Shown one piece after another: positions 44,663-53,733 of a stretch of DNA of 64,000 nt. Each line of letters begins with the position of its first letter. The stretch's first letter is position 1. The position numbers and the translations under genes were made by a program. Origin of the DNA: Streptomyces cathayae. Lineage in GTDB: Bacteria; Actinomycetota; Actinomycetes; Streptomycetales; Streptomycetaceae. Below the pieces are notes generated by a model. That model was given only the letters and a program-made list of their open reading frames with translations, did not search any database and was not told the DNA's origin. Where the stretch lies: the NCBI RefSeq assembly GCF_029760955.1, contig NZ_CP121683.1, positions 62,001-126,000 of the forward strand, in the 5' to 3' direction.

Positions 44663-45370
44663 ATGGAGGTGCGGGTCCGTCACCGCGACGACCTGGGTCG
44701 TGAGCGGCTGGTGTCGGCTGCCGTGCTGCGGGGGACACCGGTGGAGGAATGGCCGGTGTTGAACGAGCAACGTCCTTACAAGGGCCGCAAGTCCAAGGTG
44801 TCGCGATGGTGGTCGTCAACCACGAAGAAGGACATCCTGTGCCGGTCGAAGGAGCACGCGTTCGCGGCGATGTTCCTCGACCGCGACCCGGACATTGCCT
44901 ATCTGGGCGCTGCGTCACTGCAGTTGGAGTACGGGGTGGGTGAGGGCAAGGTCGTGGTGGAACCGGCTTTTTTGGCCCGTACGGTGGGCGGGCAGCGTGT
45001 GTTCTACTTCTACTCCCCCGCCTGGCGGGAGCCGGATGAGCAGGAGTGGGCAGTGGCGCGGGCCGCGGCCGACGACGCGGGCTGGGAGGTGCGGGCTGCG
45101 TACGCGCCGGCAGGTCAGCTGCGCCGCAACGTGTACATCGTCTCCCAGTTCCGCCACGACGAGTATCCCGATGAGGCGGCGAAGGGTGCCTTGCTGGAGG
45201 TGTTCGCGCGGCCGCGGTCCGCAGGTGAGGGGGCCGATGCCGCGGGTCTGCCCCCGGGCCAGGGCAGGGCCCGTTGCTGGCATCTTCTGTGGACGGGGGC
45301 GCTGACCTGCGACTGGGAGCGGCCTTTGACTCCGGACAGCATGGTGTGGGCCGTCCAGGAGGCGCGGTGA
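44663..45370 (+). CDS. tnsA: TnsA-like heteromeric transposase subunit, nuclease motif degenerate
   Basis: 235 residues from ATG 44663, which has GGAGG 7 nt upstream. In Tn7, TnsA is a PD-(D/E)XK endonuclease that cuts the 5' ends of the transposon and works with TnsB. The middle part shows the family's first acidic residue in CRSKEHAFAAMFLDRDPDI (E64). At the place of the PD-F-x-x-R strand the protein reads VEPAFLAR (residues 99-106), and the following lysine strand reads YFYSP. The second catalytic Asp and the Lys therefore seem absent. The identity rests on this weak pattern and the fixed position before tniA, which it overlaps by GTGA. It may be a non-cutting structural subunit. Confidence 0.7.
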   Translation: MEVRVRHRDDLGRERLVSAAVLRGTPVEEWPVLNEQRPYKGRKSKVSRWWSSTTKKDILCRSKEHAFAAMFLDRDPDIAYLGAASLQLEYGVGEGKVVVEPAFLARTVGGQRVFYFYSPAWREPDEQEWAVARAAADDAGWEVRAAYAPAGQLRRNVYIVSQFRHDEYPDEAAKGALLEVFARPRSAGEGADAAGLPPGQGRARCWHLLWTGALTCDWERPLTPDSMVWAVQEAR

Positions 45371-47757
45371 GTGTCCCGGCCGCGCCGGTGGCGGATCCCC
45401 TGCGTTCTGCGCCTGCCGGAGGGGCGGACGGTCTGCGGCCGGGGATGACCGTGCGGTGGAAGGCCGGGCGGTATCTGATCGGTGCTGTGCAGGGCACCCT
45501 GGTGCACCTGGTCGCCCTGGAGGAGGGCGGGCAGGACGCGCTGGTCGTGGTCTCGGTCCTTGTCTGTGCCGCGGACTTCGCGGTGCTAGAGGGTGACGGG
45601 ACGCCGCAGGAGCCTGAGGCGGAGCCGGACTGGGCGGTGCTGAACCGGCTTGCCGAACATCATCTGAAGCAGATGCGGGACTGGGAGGAACACGTCCGCG
45701 AAGTACTGACCGGTCGCCCGGTCGGCTCGCAGGGTGCGTTCGTCCCCCGCCCGGGCTATGACCCGGCAACGACCACCCGGACCGAGCGCTATGCCCTGAA
45801 GGCCACCGAGCTGAAAGCTGTCGGCCTGCGCGGTTCGGTCGCCACGGTGCAGCGTAAATGCCTGGCCTACGAGAAGCAGGGGCTGCTCGGCCTGGTCGAT
45901 GAGCGGTGGCTGCGCACCACCGCCCCCTACGGTCGCGTCGACGAGCGGGTGGTGGAGGTGATCCGCCAGCAGGACAAGGCCCAGGACGGCTTGTCGGTGG
46001 GCACGCTCTCACGCCTGCGCACCCAGGTACGTACCGCGCTGCGCCACGCATACCCGAACGAGTACAAGGAGTTGATGCCCGCCCGGTCCACCTTCTACGA
46101 CCTGCTCAAACGCCTGGGGATCTCCCACGCCTCCGCAGCGCCCGCAGGCAGGGACAAGCAGGGGCCCGAGCCGCCCTACCAGCCGGTCATGGTGTCGCTG
46201 CTGGGGGAACGCGTCCAGATCGACTCCACCGGACTGGACGTGGTGGCCCGCGGGGACGACGGCCGGCCGGTCTCGCTGGAGCTGACCTACGCCATCGACA
46301 CCCTCAGCCGCACCATCCCGGCCGGGATCGTCGTGCCCAAACGGCCCGGCCGCAAGAAGGGGCCCGGAAGCCGACGCCGCGGGGGGCGCGGCACCAGGTC
46401 CCTGGACGCGGCCCTGCTGCTCGCACAGGCGCTGGCCCCCCTGCCGGCACGTCCCGGCTGGTCGCCTCAGGCCCTGGCCGAGAACTCCGACCTGCCCTAC
46501 GAGCAGATGGCCGCCGGCGATCCCCGCATGGCAGGTGCGGCCGCCCGGCCGGTGGTGCGCCCCAAGACGGTGGTCGTCGACAACGCCAGGATCTTCAAGG
46601 CCCAGCATTTCAAGGACGCGTGCAGCATGCTGAACATCGGCGTGGAGCCCGCCCGGGAACGCACCGCCGAAGACAAAGCGATCATCGAGCGCACCAACCA
46701 CTCGATCAAGAACGGATTCTCCCAGTTCGTCGCCGGCTACACCGGCGACAGCCTGGCCACGCGCGGGAAGAGGGTCGGGCAGGAGCGGTTGTGGCCGATC
46801 AACCGAGTGCAGGAGATGTGGCACGAGTGGGTGGCCACCCACTGGCAGCAGCATCCACACGAAGGGCTGCGCTCCCCCTTCCTGCCCGGCCTCGTCCTCA
46901 CACCGAACCAGATGTACGCCGCCGCCGTCGCCACGGAAGGCGCCGTGCCCCGGCCCGCCACCCCCGACGAGAACCGCAAACTGCTGCTCAACGTGAAGCG
47001 GATCGTCACCCGCGAGGGCATCCGGATCGACAACCGCACGTATATCAGCCACCGCATCAGCGAGTTCAAGAACCGCCACACCGGCATCAAGGGACAGGGC
47101 CGCCATTGGTCGGTCTACTACAACCCCTACACACCGGGCCGGGTATGGCTGTACGACCACACGGCCGAGAAGGACCCGGCCCGCAGCCCGTGGGTGCCGT
47201 TCGACTTCAAGTACCAGCATTTGATCAACGATGCCTGGACCCAGTACCTGTGGGAACGGGCCGCCGACATCGTCGCGGACCGTTGCGGCCGGGAAGGTGG
47301 CGAGGAGGAGATCACCCGCGCCGTGGACGAACTGCTGGACCGCGCACGCAAGGGTCCCTCGCCCAAAGACACTCCGGCCGTCCGTGACGCCGTGCCGGTG
47401 GCCGCGTTCGTCCCTCAGCCGGTGGACATCGCCGAGACGCCCTTCAACCCCTACGCGGGCATCGCCCCGGCCGACCCCGCACGCGTGCCCGCCGCGCCGT
47501 CGCTGAACGTCCCCGCCAGGGACCTCTTCCCCGGCCAGCGGACCGTGCCGGCACCCGTCGAGCCCGACCCGGTCGATCCCGACGACGCACTGCCCCCTGC
47601 CGCAGACGGACCTCCGCGCCGTCGCCGCCCCGGCCCCGCGAAGACGCCCCGTCTGGACGGAGCGGCCGGAGACATCTTCCGCAATCTCGCCGCCGAGCCG
47701 CCCTCCCGCGCCGGAGAAGACCCGTCGTCGGCCTCCCCCATCCCGCAGGAGACCTGA
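45367..47757 (+). CDS. tniA: TniA/TnsB-type DDE transposase (Mu transposase fold)
   Basis: 796 residues from a GTG that overlaps the tnsA stop. The N-terminal ~270 residues hold helix-turn-helix regions that bind transposon ends (RTERYALKATELKAVGLR, then TFYDLLKRLGISHAS). The integrase core has its triad at D286 (VQIDSTGLDVV), D405 (VVVDNARIF) and E441 (DKAIIERTNHSI). A Mu-type C-terminal barrel follows (RIVTREGIRIDNRTYISH), then a proline-rich tail that probably contacts the TniB ATPase. Length and order fit Tn7/Tn5053-type transposases. All catalytic residues are intact. Confidence 0.92.
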   Translation: MSVPAAPVADPLRSAPAGGADGLRPGMTVRWKAGRYLIGAVQGTLVHLVALEEGGQDALVVVSVLVCAADFAVLEGDGTPQEPEAEPDWAVLNRLAEHHLKQMRDWEEHVREVLTGRPVGSQGAFVPRPGYDPATTTRTERYALKATELKAVGLRGSVATVQRKCLAYEKQGLLGLVDERWLRTTAPYGRVDERVVEVIRQQDKAQDGLSVGTLSRLRTQVRTALRHAYPNEYKELMPARSTFYDLLKRLGISHASAAPAGRDKQGPEPPYQPVMVSLLGERVQIDSTGLDVVARGDDGRPVSLELTYAIDTLSRTIPAGIVVPKRPGRKKGPGSRRRGGRGTRSLDAALLLAQALAPLPARPGWSPQALAENSDLPYEQMAAGDPRMAGAAARPVVRPKTVVVDNARIFKAQHFKDACSMLNIGVEPARERTAEDKAIIERTNHSIKNGFSQFVAGYTGDSLATRGKRVGQERLWPINRVQEMWHEWVATHWQQHPHEGLRSPFLPGLVLTPNQMYAAAVATEGAVPRPATPDENRKLLLNVKRIVTREGIRIDNRTYISHRISEFKNRHTGIKGQGRHWSVYYNPYTPGRVWLYDHTAEKDPARSPWVPFDFKYQHLINDAWTQYLWERAADIVADRCGREGGEEEITRAVDELLDRARKGPSPKDTPAVRDAVPVAAFVPQPVDIAETPFNPYAGIAPADPARVPAAPSLNVPARDLFPGQRTVPAPVEPDPVDPDDALPPAADGPPRRRRPGPAKTPRLDGAAGDIFRNLAAEPPSRAGEDPSSASPIPQET

Positions 47758-48839
47758 TGCCCACCACGCACACCTCGCAGAGCCCAGTCACCCTAGATGT
47801 GGCCCCGGCCCCCTTGTACCGACTGCTGGATCCCGACCTGCTCTCGACGCGCGAGGGTCTGATGGACTTCGTGCACCACGAACCCAAGCCCCCGGACCTG
47901 GCCGACTGTGCCCCCTCGGGCACGAAACTCCCCGACACCGACGTGCGGATGATGTACCACGGAAACCTGCCCTGCGTGAGCACCCCCGACGTGACCCGGG
48001 GTCTGCTGGACGCCCGTCGTACTCTGCGCACCAACCGGTTCAGGCGAGTCGGAAAGCGCATGAGCATGGTCATCGACGGGTGTGCCGGCAAGTCCACCCT
48101 GCTGGCGCAGATCGCCCGCGCCTATCAGGGACTGCTGGAGAACGAACGCCGGCCGGACAGGGAATGGACCCCCGTCGTCTACATCAACGTCCCGCCGCGC
48201 CACGAATGCAACCTGGACTGGTCCCTGCCCTTCGCCGACTTCTTCGGCATGGACCACACCCTCAACCTCGACAAGCGGACCTACCGCAGCACCGACATGA
48301 CCGAACCGGTCATCCACACGATGCGGGAGAGCGGCACCTCCCTGATCTGCATCGACGGGATCGACCGCATCCACAGCAACGACCTGACGAAGGCCTTCGC
48401 CTACTTCGACAGCCTGCAGGCCCGTCTGCGCGCCTCCGTCATCTACTGCGGAAACGGTGCCGTCGACATCGTCGAGGAAGCTCTCCGCCATCGCCGTCAC
48501 GGCGAACGCCCCGACCAGTCCGAGCAGTTCCGCACCACGCTGCCCGTGATGCGGATCCGCCGCATCCCCTTCCACGAGGGACAGCAGGACGCCTGGCGCA
48601 CCGTCCTGATGGACTACGACAAGAACCTCCGTCTGTACAACCATGTCCCTGGTGCAGGAAAGCTCCTCGACTTCGACACGGAGCTCCACGCGCGGACCGG
48701 CGGCTACATGGACACCCTGGATCAGCTCCTGTGCCAGACCGCTCAGCAGTCCATCGAGGACGGCACCGAAGCGATCACCCAGGAAGGTCTCGACGACATG
48801 GTCGTCGGCCGCGGCGACCTGGAGGACGACTGGGCATAG
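47757..48839 (+). CDS. tniB: TniB/TnsC-type AAA+ ATPase of Tn7-like transposon
   Basis: A 360-residue ATPase whose first base overlaps the tniA stop. Walker A is DGCAGKST (residues 107-114), unusual in having Cys-Ala before GKST. Walker B is LICIDGIDRI (197-206), and VIYCGNGAVDIV matches the sensor-1 region. Such proteins polymerise on DNA and pass target information from TniQ to the transposase. The N-terminal ~95 residues precede the ATPase fold. The gene closes the tnsA-tniA-tniB operon. The 245 bp after it (48840-49084) show no gene, and no transposon end could be identified there. Confidence 0.9.
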   Translation: MPTTHTSQSPVTLDVAPAPLYRLLDPDLLSTREGLMDFVHHEPKPPDLADCAPSGTKLPDTDVRMMYHGNLPCVSTPDVTRGLLDARRTLRTNRFRRVGKRMSMVIDGCAGKSTLLAQIARAYQGLLENERRPDREWTPVVYINVPPRHECNLDWSLPFADFFGMDHTLNLDKRTYRSTDMTEPVIHTMRESGTSLICIDGIDRIHSNDLTKAFAYFDSLQARLRASVIYCGNGAVDIVEEALRHRRHGERPDQSEQFRTTLPVMRIRRIPFHEGQQDAWRTVLMDYDKNLRLYNHVPGAGKLLDFDTELHARTGGYMDTLDQLLCQTAQQSIEDGTEAITQEGLDDMVVGRGDLEDDWA

Positions 48840-49084
48840 GGTCTGCTTCCGGCAACGCCCGGGCAACCGATATTTGAGCGGCCAGGCGAGGGACGGGGGT
48901 TGCTCGCGGTGAGTTCCCAATCCGGCTTCGGGTGCGTGCTGGCAGGGTGGAGCACCACGAGCGGCGGTAGTGGGTTGGGTTGGCTGTGCGATGGCTGTCG
49001 GCGCCGCCGGGCACAGAGGCCAGGGACACAAAGAACCTGTGGCAGCGGCTCATATCGGTCTGCCCACGGGGCTGATGGTGAGCT

Positions 49085-49530
49085 CTACAGGGGTGACGCG
49101 CCGGCTGTGGCAGGTCCAGGCGGTTCCCGTCCAGCGCCCTCCCGGCAGGCGAAGATCAGCGCGACGACACTGTGGAAGCCGAGCTCAGGATCTTCCGCGA
49201 GCTGACGGTAGGTGGCCGTGTCGCGTGCACTGGGGCCGGGAGGCCCGCGGGATGGGTATGCCATTCACCGACCCAGACGCTGCGGTCGGCCGTGAATGCC
49301 TCGTCGGCGAGTATCTGAGCGTGCCCGAGGTCGCGCAGGAAGTACGTAGGGGTGCGGACGGCGGCAGGTCCGGGGGCCCCGGCGTGGCAGATCGTGACGG
49401 TGTATCTGGTGTGGTGTCCGAGCAGGATTCCCCCGGTCTCGGTGGTGTGGTCGACCGTGTGCAGTTCGGTGGTGATCGCGAGGGCGGCCGGAGCAGTGAG
49501 GTGTACGACGGTCACGGGCTGCGGGGTCAT
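49085..49530 (-). pseudogene. JAB/JAMM isopeptidase (Cap3-like), one frameshift
   Basis: The last gene of the CBASS operon. ATG 49530 overlaps the E1 stop (ATGA). JAMM protease features are present: the glutamate strand TETGGILLGHH and GEWHTHPAG. Then one C is missing (the four-G run 49232-49235 on the plus strand), after which the other frame supplies PSARDTATYRQL, completing the HxH-x7-SxxD metal motif, and runs to a TAG at 49085. One base restores 148 residues. In type II CBASS, Cap3 removes the cGAS-like enzyme from the conjugates made by the E1/E2 machinery. Confidence 0.85.
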
Positions 49531-50805
49531 GGCGCTTCGCAGGTGGGGCAGCCGGGCCGCGGCGGGGTGGCGGGAAGCCAGCGAAGTTCGGCGGTGCGGC
49601 CGAGGTCGAAGGGCGCGGCCCAGCCAGGTTGGCGGCGCAGTCCGATCAGGGCGTGTTCTCCGGGGAGGCGCTGATCGGGGTGTCCGGCGTGTTCGAGGAG
49701 GGTGGCGGCGGCGGTCTTCGCCGCGAGGTGGGCGACGAGGTGGAGGTCCGGGCCGACGGCGGTCATCGGTCGGTGTCGGGTTCCGGTGCCGTATCCGGCG
49801 TCCAGGGCGGGTTCGGGGTCGAGGCTGCCGGCTTCGGTGAGGCTGTGGCGGCGGCAGGTCAGGCAGCCGTGCGGCGCCATGGGTGCAGCCGGATGATTTC
49901 GCCGAGGGCTCCGTACTGCAGAACGCAGGCAAGGATGGCGGTGCGGTCCGCGCGGCGGGCCAGGTGGCCGGTGACGCGGCGTGCGGCCACCCCGTCAGCC
50001 GTACACACGACGAGGTGGGTGTCCATGAGGAGGGCGCGGATCTGGTCGGCGTGCTCGATGACGTCCAGGGCGAGGGGGTGACGGCGGTGTCGGGGCGCAG
50101 CTGGGTGAGTTCCTCAGCCAGTGCGGTGACTTTGGTGCGGCCGATGTGCCTGCGGGAACTGGTGTGCCGGACGAGGTTGTGCCATTGGAGGCGGTCAGGA
50201 TCGACGAGGGTGAGGTGCCCGATGCCGTAGCCGGCCAGCGCATGCGCGGTGGCCGAGCCGATACTCCCCGCCCCGACCAGCATGATGTGGGCATTCTGCA
50301 GTTCCTGTACGGGCCAGTGATGGTCGAGTTGCCGAATCCCGGTGGTTTCGGGCTCGGCCGACATCTCGAGGGGCTGGAAGCCCGCGCGGGTGACGTGCCA
50401 GGCGACGAGGTCGGGCAGACGGCTTTCGGGATAAGCGTCCTTCACGCCGGGGGCGTGGGTGAGGGCGACATAGCCGCCGTCGCCCGGCGTCTTGAAACCG
50501 TTGGGGACGGCGTCCTTGAACACGTCAAGTTTCATGGCCGTGTCACGCCGTACTCGCAGGAGGTGCCAGAGCGCGTGCAGTTCGTTCTTGGCCCGGTACC
50601 AGTAGCCGGTAGGGCGGGAGTCGCAGCTGGCGAGCAGGCGGGGGGCGGGCGGCGGCGGGTCGACCGAGATGATGGAGCCGCCGCCCTCGGAGATTCCGCC
50701 TACCACAGCGAGGTCGTCCGGCTGGCTGATACGCAACGACAGCCGGCCCCATGCGCCCGAGGCGCGGAGTACGGTCGCGGCGTCCTGTGGAATGAGGATC
50801 AGCAC
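49527..50805 (-). pseudogene. E1/ThiF-like ubiquitin-activating enzyme of CBASS, two frameshifts
   Basis: The protein begins with a ~170-residue leader domain of the kind found before bacterial E1 folds, then the nucleotide-binding IMLVGAGSIGSATAHAL (174-190) and LTLVDPDRLQWHNLVRH. One base is missing in a five-G run at 50074-50078, after which LALDVIEHADQIRALL and HLVVCTADGVAARRV follow. A second is missing near 49867, after which CLTCRRHSLTEAG and the closing GCPTCEAP supply the two CxxC zinc pairs. Restoring both gives 426 residues. In CBASS, E1 activates the C-terminus of the CD-NTase. Here it is not fused to E2 as in Cap2; E2 is a separate gene overlapping it by 7 bp. Confidence 0.87.
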
Positions 50806-51356
50806 GCGGGACCGTCCTGCCCGCCGTCCCCGGGTGGCGGGGGCTGGGCCAGGAAGTGGTCGAGCCGGTGGTCGGTGACGATGCCGCTGCCGGTCATCTC
50901 CTCGATCGCCTGGTATTTCATCAGCGCGTACTCGATCCGCCAGCCGGCGGCCTTCAGTAGCAGGTCGACAACGGTCTCACGGCCCGTCCATACGTCGTCC
51001 TGCAGGAGGCACAGGCTGGCGTCTCCGTTGACGTGCCAGATGTGCTGGGTCCACTCGAACGGGGCGGGCAGCGGGTCCAGCGGGATGATGCGCGGGGCCA
51101 CCATGGGGTAAGCCTGGCTGTATGCCAGGCGCAGTCGGAGGCCGCTCTCGCCTATCCAGTCGGTGAGGTGGGTGGGCTCGGGCCGACCGAACGGCCAGCG
51201 CGGCAGCGTGCCCTCCCAGCTTCCCGCTCCCTCGTCACTGAAGACGAGGTCCGGGAAGTGGGCAGGGATCTCCTCCCGGTCTCGTCGCAGTCGGCGTGGT
51301 TCGCACTCCCACCAGGCGATGGGAGTGCGGGCGCCACAGACAGGTGCGGTCGTCAT
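50799..51356 (-). CDS. E2-like ubiquitin-conjugating protein of CBASS
   Basis: 185 residues with the bacterial E2 pattern: a YPMVAPRIIPLDPLP strand-turn region, an H-x-N (HVNGD) and the catalytic cysteine at residue 116 in DASLCLLQDDVW, followed by LLKAAGWRIEYALMKYQA. The start overlaps the CD-NTase stop by ATGA and the end overlaps the E1 gene. It would receive the activated CD-NTase from E1 and transfer it to a target, priming cyclic nucleotide synthesis. The frame is intact, unlike those of its E1 and JAB neighbours. Confidence 0.83.
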   Translation of the reverse strand: MTTAPVCGARTPIAWWECEPRRLRRDREEIPAHFPDLVFSDEGAGSWEGTLPRWPFGRPEPTHLTDWIGESGLRLRLAYSQAYPMVAPRIIPLDPLPAPFEWTQHIWHVNGDASLCLLQDDVWTGRETVVDLLLKAAGWRIEYALMKYQAIEEMTGSGIVTDHRLDHFLAQPPPPGDGGQDGPAC

Positions 51357-52327
51357 CCCTGGGGTGCGTCCTTGATGGGGCGGGGGCTGATGAGCGCGGG
51401 CGCGCCTATCAACGCGGTGCTCTTGGGGGCAGCGGCGGGAGCCGGGAAGTCCTCACCGAAGATCTCCTGCCACAACCGCAGCGCCTCGTCTGTGTCGCCT
51501 TCGGCCGCCGCCGTGCAGGCCTGGTCTGCCAGGTCCGCGGCTTCGGCGAACGCAGCCGACAGACCTTCGCGATCCAGGTCGGGCTGGATCTCGCCGCACA
51601 GACCGGCCGGGTCCCACACGCCTTCGTTGACCCGGGTCGCGGCGGCGGTGAAGAACGTCTTCAACCCCTGGCAACGGTTGCCGGACGCGGGCAGGCACTG
51701 CAGGGCAAGGACCTCCATGACGAGGGACTTGATGCGCCCTTCGACCTGCACGTCGAGTCGCCACTGCTTGAGCAGCCTGACCAGCGGCCGGAAGTACGAC
51801 CAGTCCCGCTGGTGTTCGGCCACCATGTTGATCAGGTATTCGGGGTTGGCTGGCACCCATCGGGCGCTGAGCTGCTCGGGGATGAGCAGCGAGTTGTCAG
51901 GCTGGCGCAGCGCGGCCATGACGTCGACGGTGAAGGCCTCCGGGTCGTCGGGGTCGTCGAGGAAGCACTTGACGGCGTGGTTGCGCAGCAGGGTGTGCCG
52001 AACCACGGTGGCGTGAGTGCCTTTGCTCTGGCTCAGCAGCCGGTTGACCTGGGAGCGGATGTGCTCGAGGGCCTCCTCCGCGCTCGGCCCGCTGCTCCCC
52101 CACTCGGGGTGTTCGTCCGGGTCGTAGACGACGACGATGTCAACGTCGTGGATGGGCTTGAGCTGCGTGCTGCGGCTCAAGGAGCCCGATCCGAACGTCT
52201 CGAGGACGTCGGGCTCTTTCAGCAGCGCCTCCTTGAACAGGTCCCGGCGCCCGCGGGCCAGCCGCGTTTTCTTGATGTCCTCGTCGACGGACTTCTGCAG
52301 CGCGTCGAATGCCTCGTCGATCCCCAT
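51353..52327 (-). CDS. CD-NTase (cGAS/DncV-like nucleotidyltransferase) of CBASS
   Basis: 324 residues from ATG 52327. The nucleotidyltransferase core has FGSGSLSRSTQLKPIHDVDI with GS at 48-49 and metal-binding D61 and D63, and the third aspartate D135 in FTVDVMAAL. The C-terminal helical domain includes WSYFRPLVRLLKQW. These enzymes make cyclic di- or trinucleotides when phage infection is sensed, and the product activates an effector, here probably the SAVED nuclease at 53734. The C-terminal tail ends RPIKDAPQG; a C-terminal glycine suits conjugation by the E1/E2 pair. It heads a four-gene operon with overlapping ends. Confidence 0.9.
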   Translation of the reverse strand: MGIDEAFDALQKSVDEDIKKTRLARGRRDLFKEALLKEPDVLETFGSGSLSRSTQLKPIHDVDIVVVYDPDEHPEWGSSGPSAEEALEHIRSQVNRLLSQSKGTHATVVRHTLLRNHAVKCFLDDPDDPEAFTVDVMAALRQPDNSLLIPEQLSARWVPANPEYLINMVAEHQRDWSYFRPLVRLLKQWRLDVQVEGRIKSLVMEVLALQCLPASGNRCQGLKTFFTAAATRVNEGVWDPAGLCGEIQPDLDREGLSAAFAEAADLADQACTAAAEGDTDEALRLWQEIFGEDFPAPAAAPKSTALIGAPALISPRPIKDAPQG

Positions 52328-52428
52328 GCGGTGTGCCTCCTCGGGCTCGCCGTTCAGCCCGGGCACGCCCCGGCCGCGGCTCCTGCGAGGCGCGGCCGAA
52401 AACGGACGTTCGATGGCTGCTCGTTCCC

Positions 52429-52505
52429 ACGGTACGGGCACCCGCTGACAACGCCCCTGGGACCAGGTCGCGTTGATCTTCATGGCGTGGGGTGTCCCGT
52501 ACCGT
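52429..52505. repeat. Imperfect 15-bp inverted repeat upstream of the CD-NTase gene
   Basis: ACGGTACGGGCACCC at 52429-52443 is mirrored by GGGTGTCCCGTACCGT at 52490-52505, with one extra base and a 46-nt centre. It lies 100 bp upstream of the CBASS start and could be a regulator site, a folded leader or a remnant of a small transposable element. Confidence 0.6.
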
Positions 52506-52601
52506 GCCGCCGATCCGGCTGCCGAGGGGCAACGCATCGAGCAATCAGGAGGCTGCCCCGTCAGGCATGGAACGCTCGCCCCGCGAAGCGGGATCGCACG
52601 A

Positions 52602-52627
52602 GGGTGCGCTCCCGTAAGAGCGCACCC
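52602..52627. terminator. Perfect 10-bp hairpin in divergent gap
   Basis: GGGTGCGCTC and GAGCGCACCC pair around a 6-nt loop. It lies between the divergent CD-NTase and glycine-zipper genes, where no transcript should end, so a regulatory or attenuator role is as likely as termination. The rest of the 462-bp gap 52328-52789 holds no recognisable gene. Confidence 0.5.
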
Positions 52628-52789
52628 CGGCCGACGAGCTGGGGGGACATGGGATGTTTCGGGCAGTTGAGGCGGCCTCGTCGTCATCAACCTCCCGCAC
52701 GGCATGCGTTCAGCCACGGCACGTCGCAACGGGGCGAAGGTTGCCTGATGCGGCGCTAAGATCATCGAGCTGAGTGTTGAGGGGGCAGC

Positions 52790-53722
52790 ATGGCCGTCGC
52801 CATAGTCGACGCCGTCAGGCTCGCGAAGGCGAACCGACGGAGGTACGAGCGTCTACTTGAGTGCCACGAGGAGCTCAACCAGCGGGCAGCCGCGGAGAAC
52901 GCCGCCCAGCACAAGGCACGGCAGACGCTCTACGACGAGGCCCTCGTCCCCTTCTATGACGTTTTTCGGCGGCTCAAGCACGCCGATCTGGTCGATCTGG
53001 CCGCGATCGAGATGCCAACCGTCGGCGGCGACGTGGACATTGTGCTCCGGCGATTGCGCGAACGCGCTGTGACGGCCGCTGTCGGCGCGCTGGCCGGCGG
53101 CGCGCTCGCAGGTTACGGCGCCTGGGCAGGCACCTACCTCGCGGTGGGCGCCTTCGCCTCCGCCTCGACCGGCACGGCGATATCGGGGTTGTCCGGGGCG
53201 GCCGCCACCAGTGCCACGCTCGCATGGCTGGGAGGCGGGTCTCTTGCCGCAGGCGGTGGCGGGGTGGCGGCCGGGACAACGGTGCTGTCCGTGATCGTCG
53301 CGGCTCCAGCCGTTCTCTCGCTGGCTGCCATCGTGGAGTGGCAGGGCCGCGCAGCCAGACGCGGCCAGCGGGAGATGGCGCAGGACCTGGAGCGGGCCGA
53401 GACGGAGATGAGCGCGGCGGAGGATGCGGCGTCCGCACTGTACGCGCGCAGCAAGGACATACGTCGCGTCCTGCGGGACCTTCGGTTCATCCTGGTAAGA
53501 CGGCTGCCGTCATTCACCGCGCTGACCGAAGCGTGCGACGACTTCACCCGGTACGACTCCCGTCAGCGCGCCGAGGTAGCCACGATGGTGGATCTCGCCG
53601 GCCTCGCCGTCATGGTCATGAGTTGCCCGATCACGGACGCGGATGGACAGTTGACCGAGGAATCGGGGCTGGTCGTCGCCGACGCCGAGGCCCGGCTGCG
53701 GGTGTTGGACACCGAGGCGTGA
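52790..53722 (+). CDS. Glycine-zipper membrane protein beside CBASS
   Basis: A 310-residue protein with AGGGGG just before ATG 52790. Residues ~10-90 form a charged helical region (RLAKANRRRYERLLECHEEL). Residues ~95-185 are two to three hydrophobic, glycine-rich segments (AVGALAGGALAGYGAWAG, AISGLSGAAATSATLAWLGG, GSLAAGGGGVAAGTTVLSVI), after which a coiled coil follows (MAQDLERAETEMSAAEDAAS). Such zippers occur in pore-forming and apolipoprotein-L-like proteins. It lies between the CD-NTase and SAVED genes on the opposite strand, with its stop 12 bp from the SAVED stop. It could be a membrane-acting defence effector or an unrelated passenger. Confidence 0.78.
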   Translation: MAVAIVDAVRLAKANRRRYERLLECHEELNQRAAAENAAQHKARQTLYDEALVPFYDVFRRLKHADLVDLAAIEMPTVGGDVDIVLRRLRERAVTAAVGALAGGALAGYGAWAGTYLAVGAFASASTGTAISGLSGAAATSATLAWLGGGSLAAGGGGVAAGTTVLSVIVAAPAVLSLAAIVEWQGRAARRGQREMAQDLERAETEMSAAEDAASALYARSKDIRRVLRDLRFILVRRLPSFTALTEACDDFTRYDSRQRAEVATMVDLAGLAVMVMSCPITDADGQLTEESGLVVADAEARLRVLDTEA

Positions 53723-53733
53723 GCGGGCAGGGT

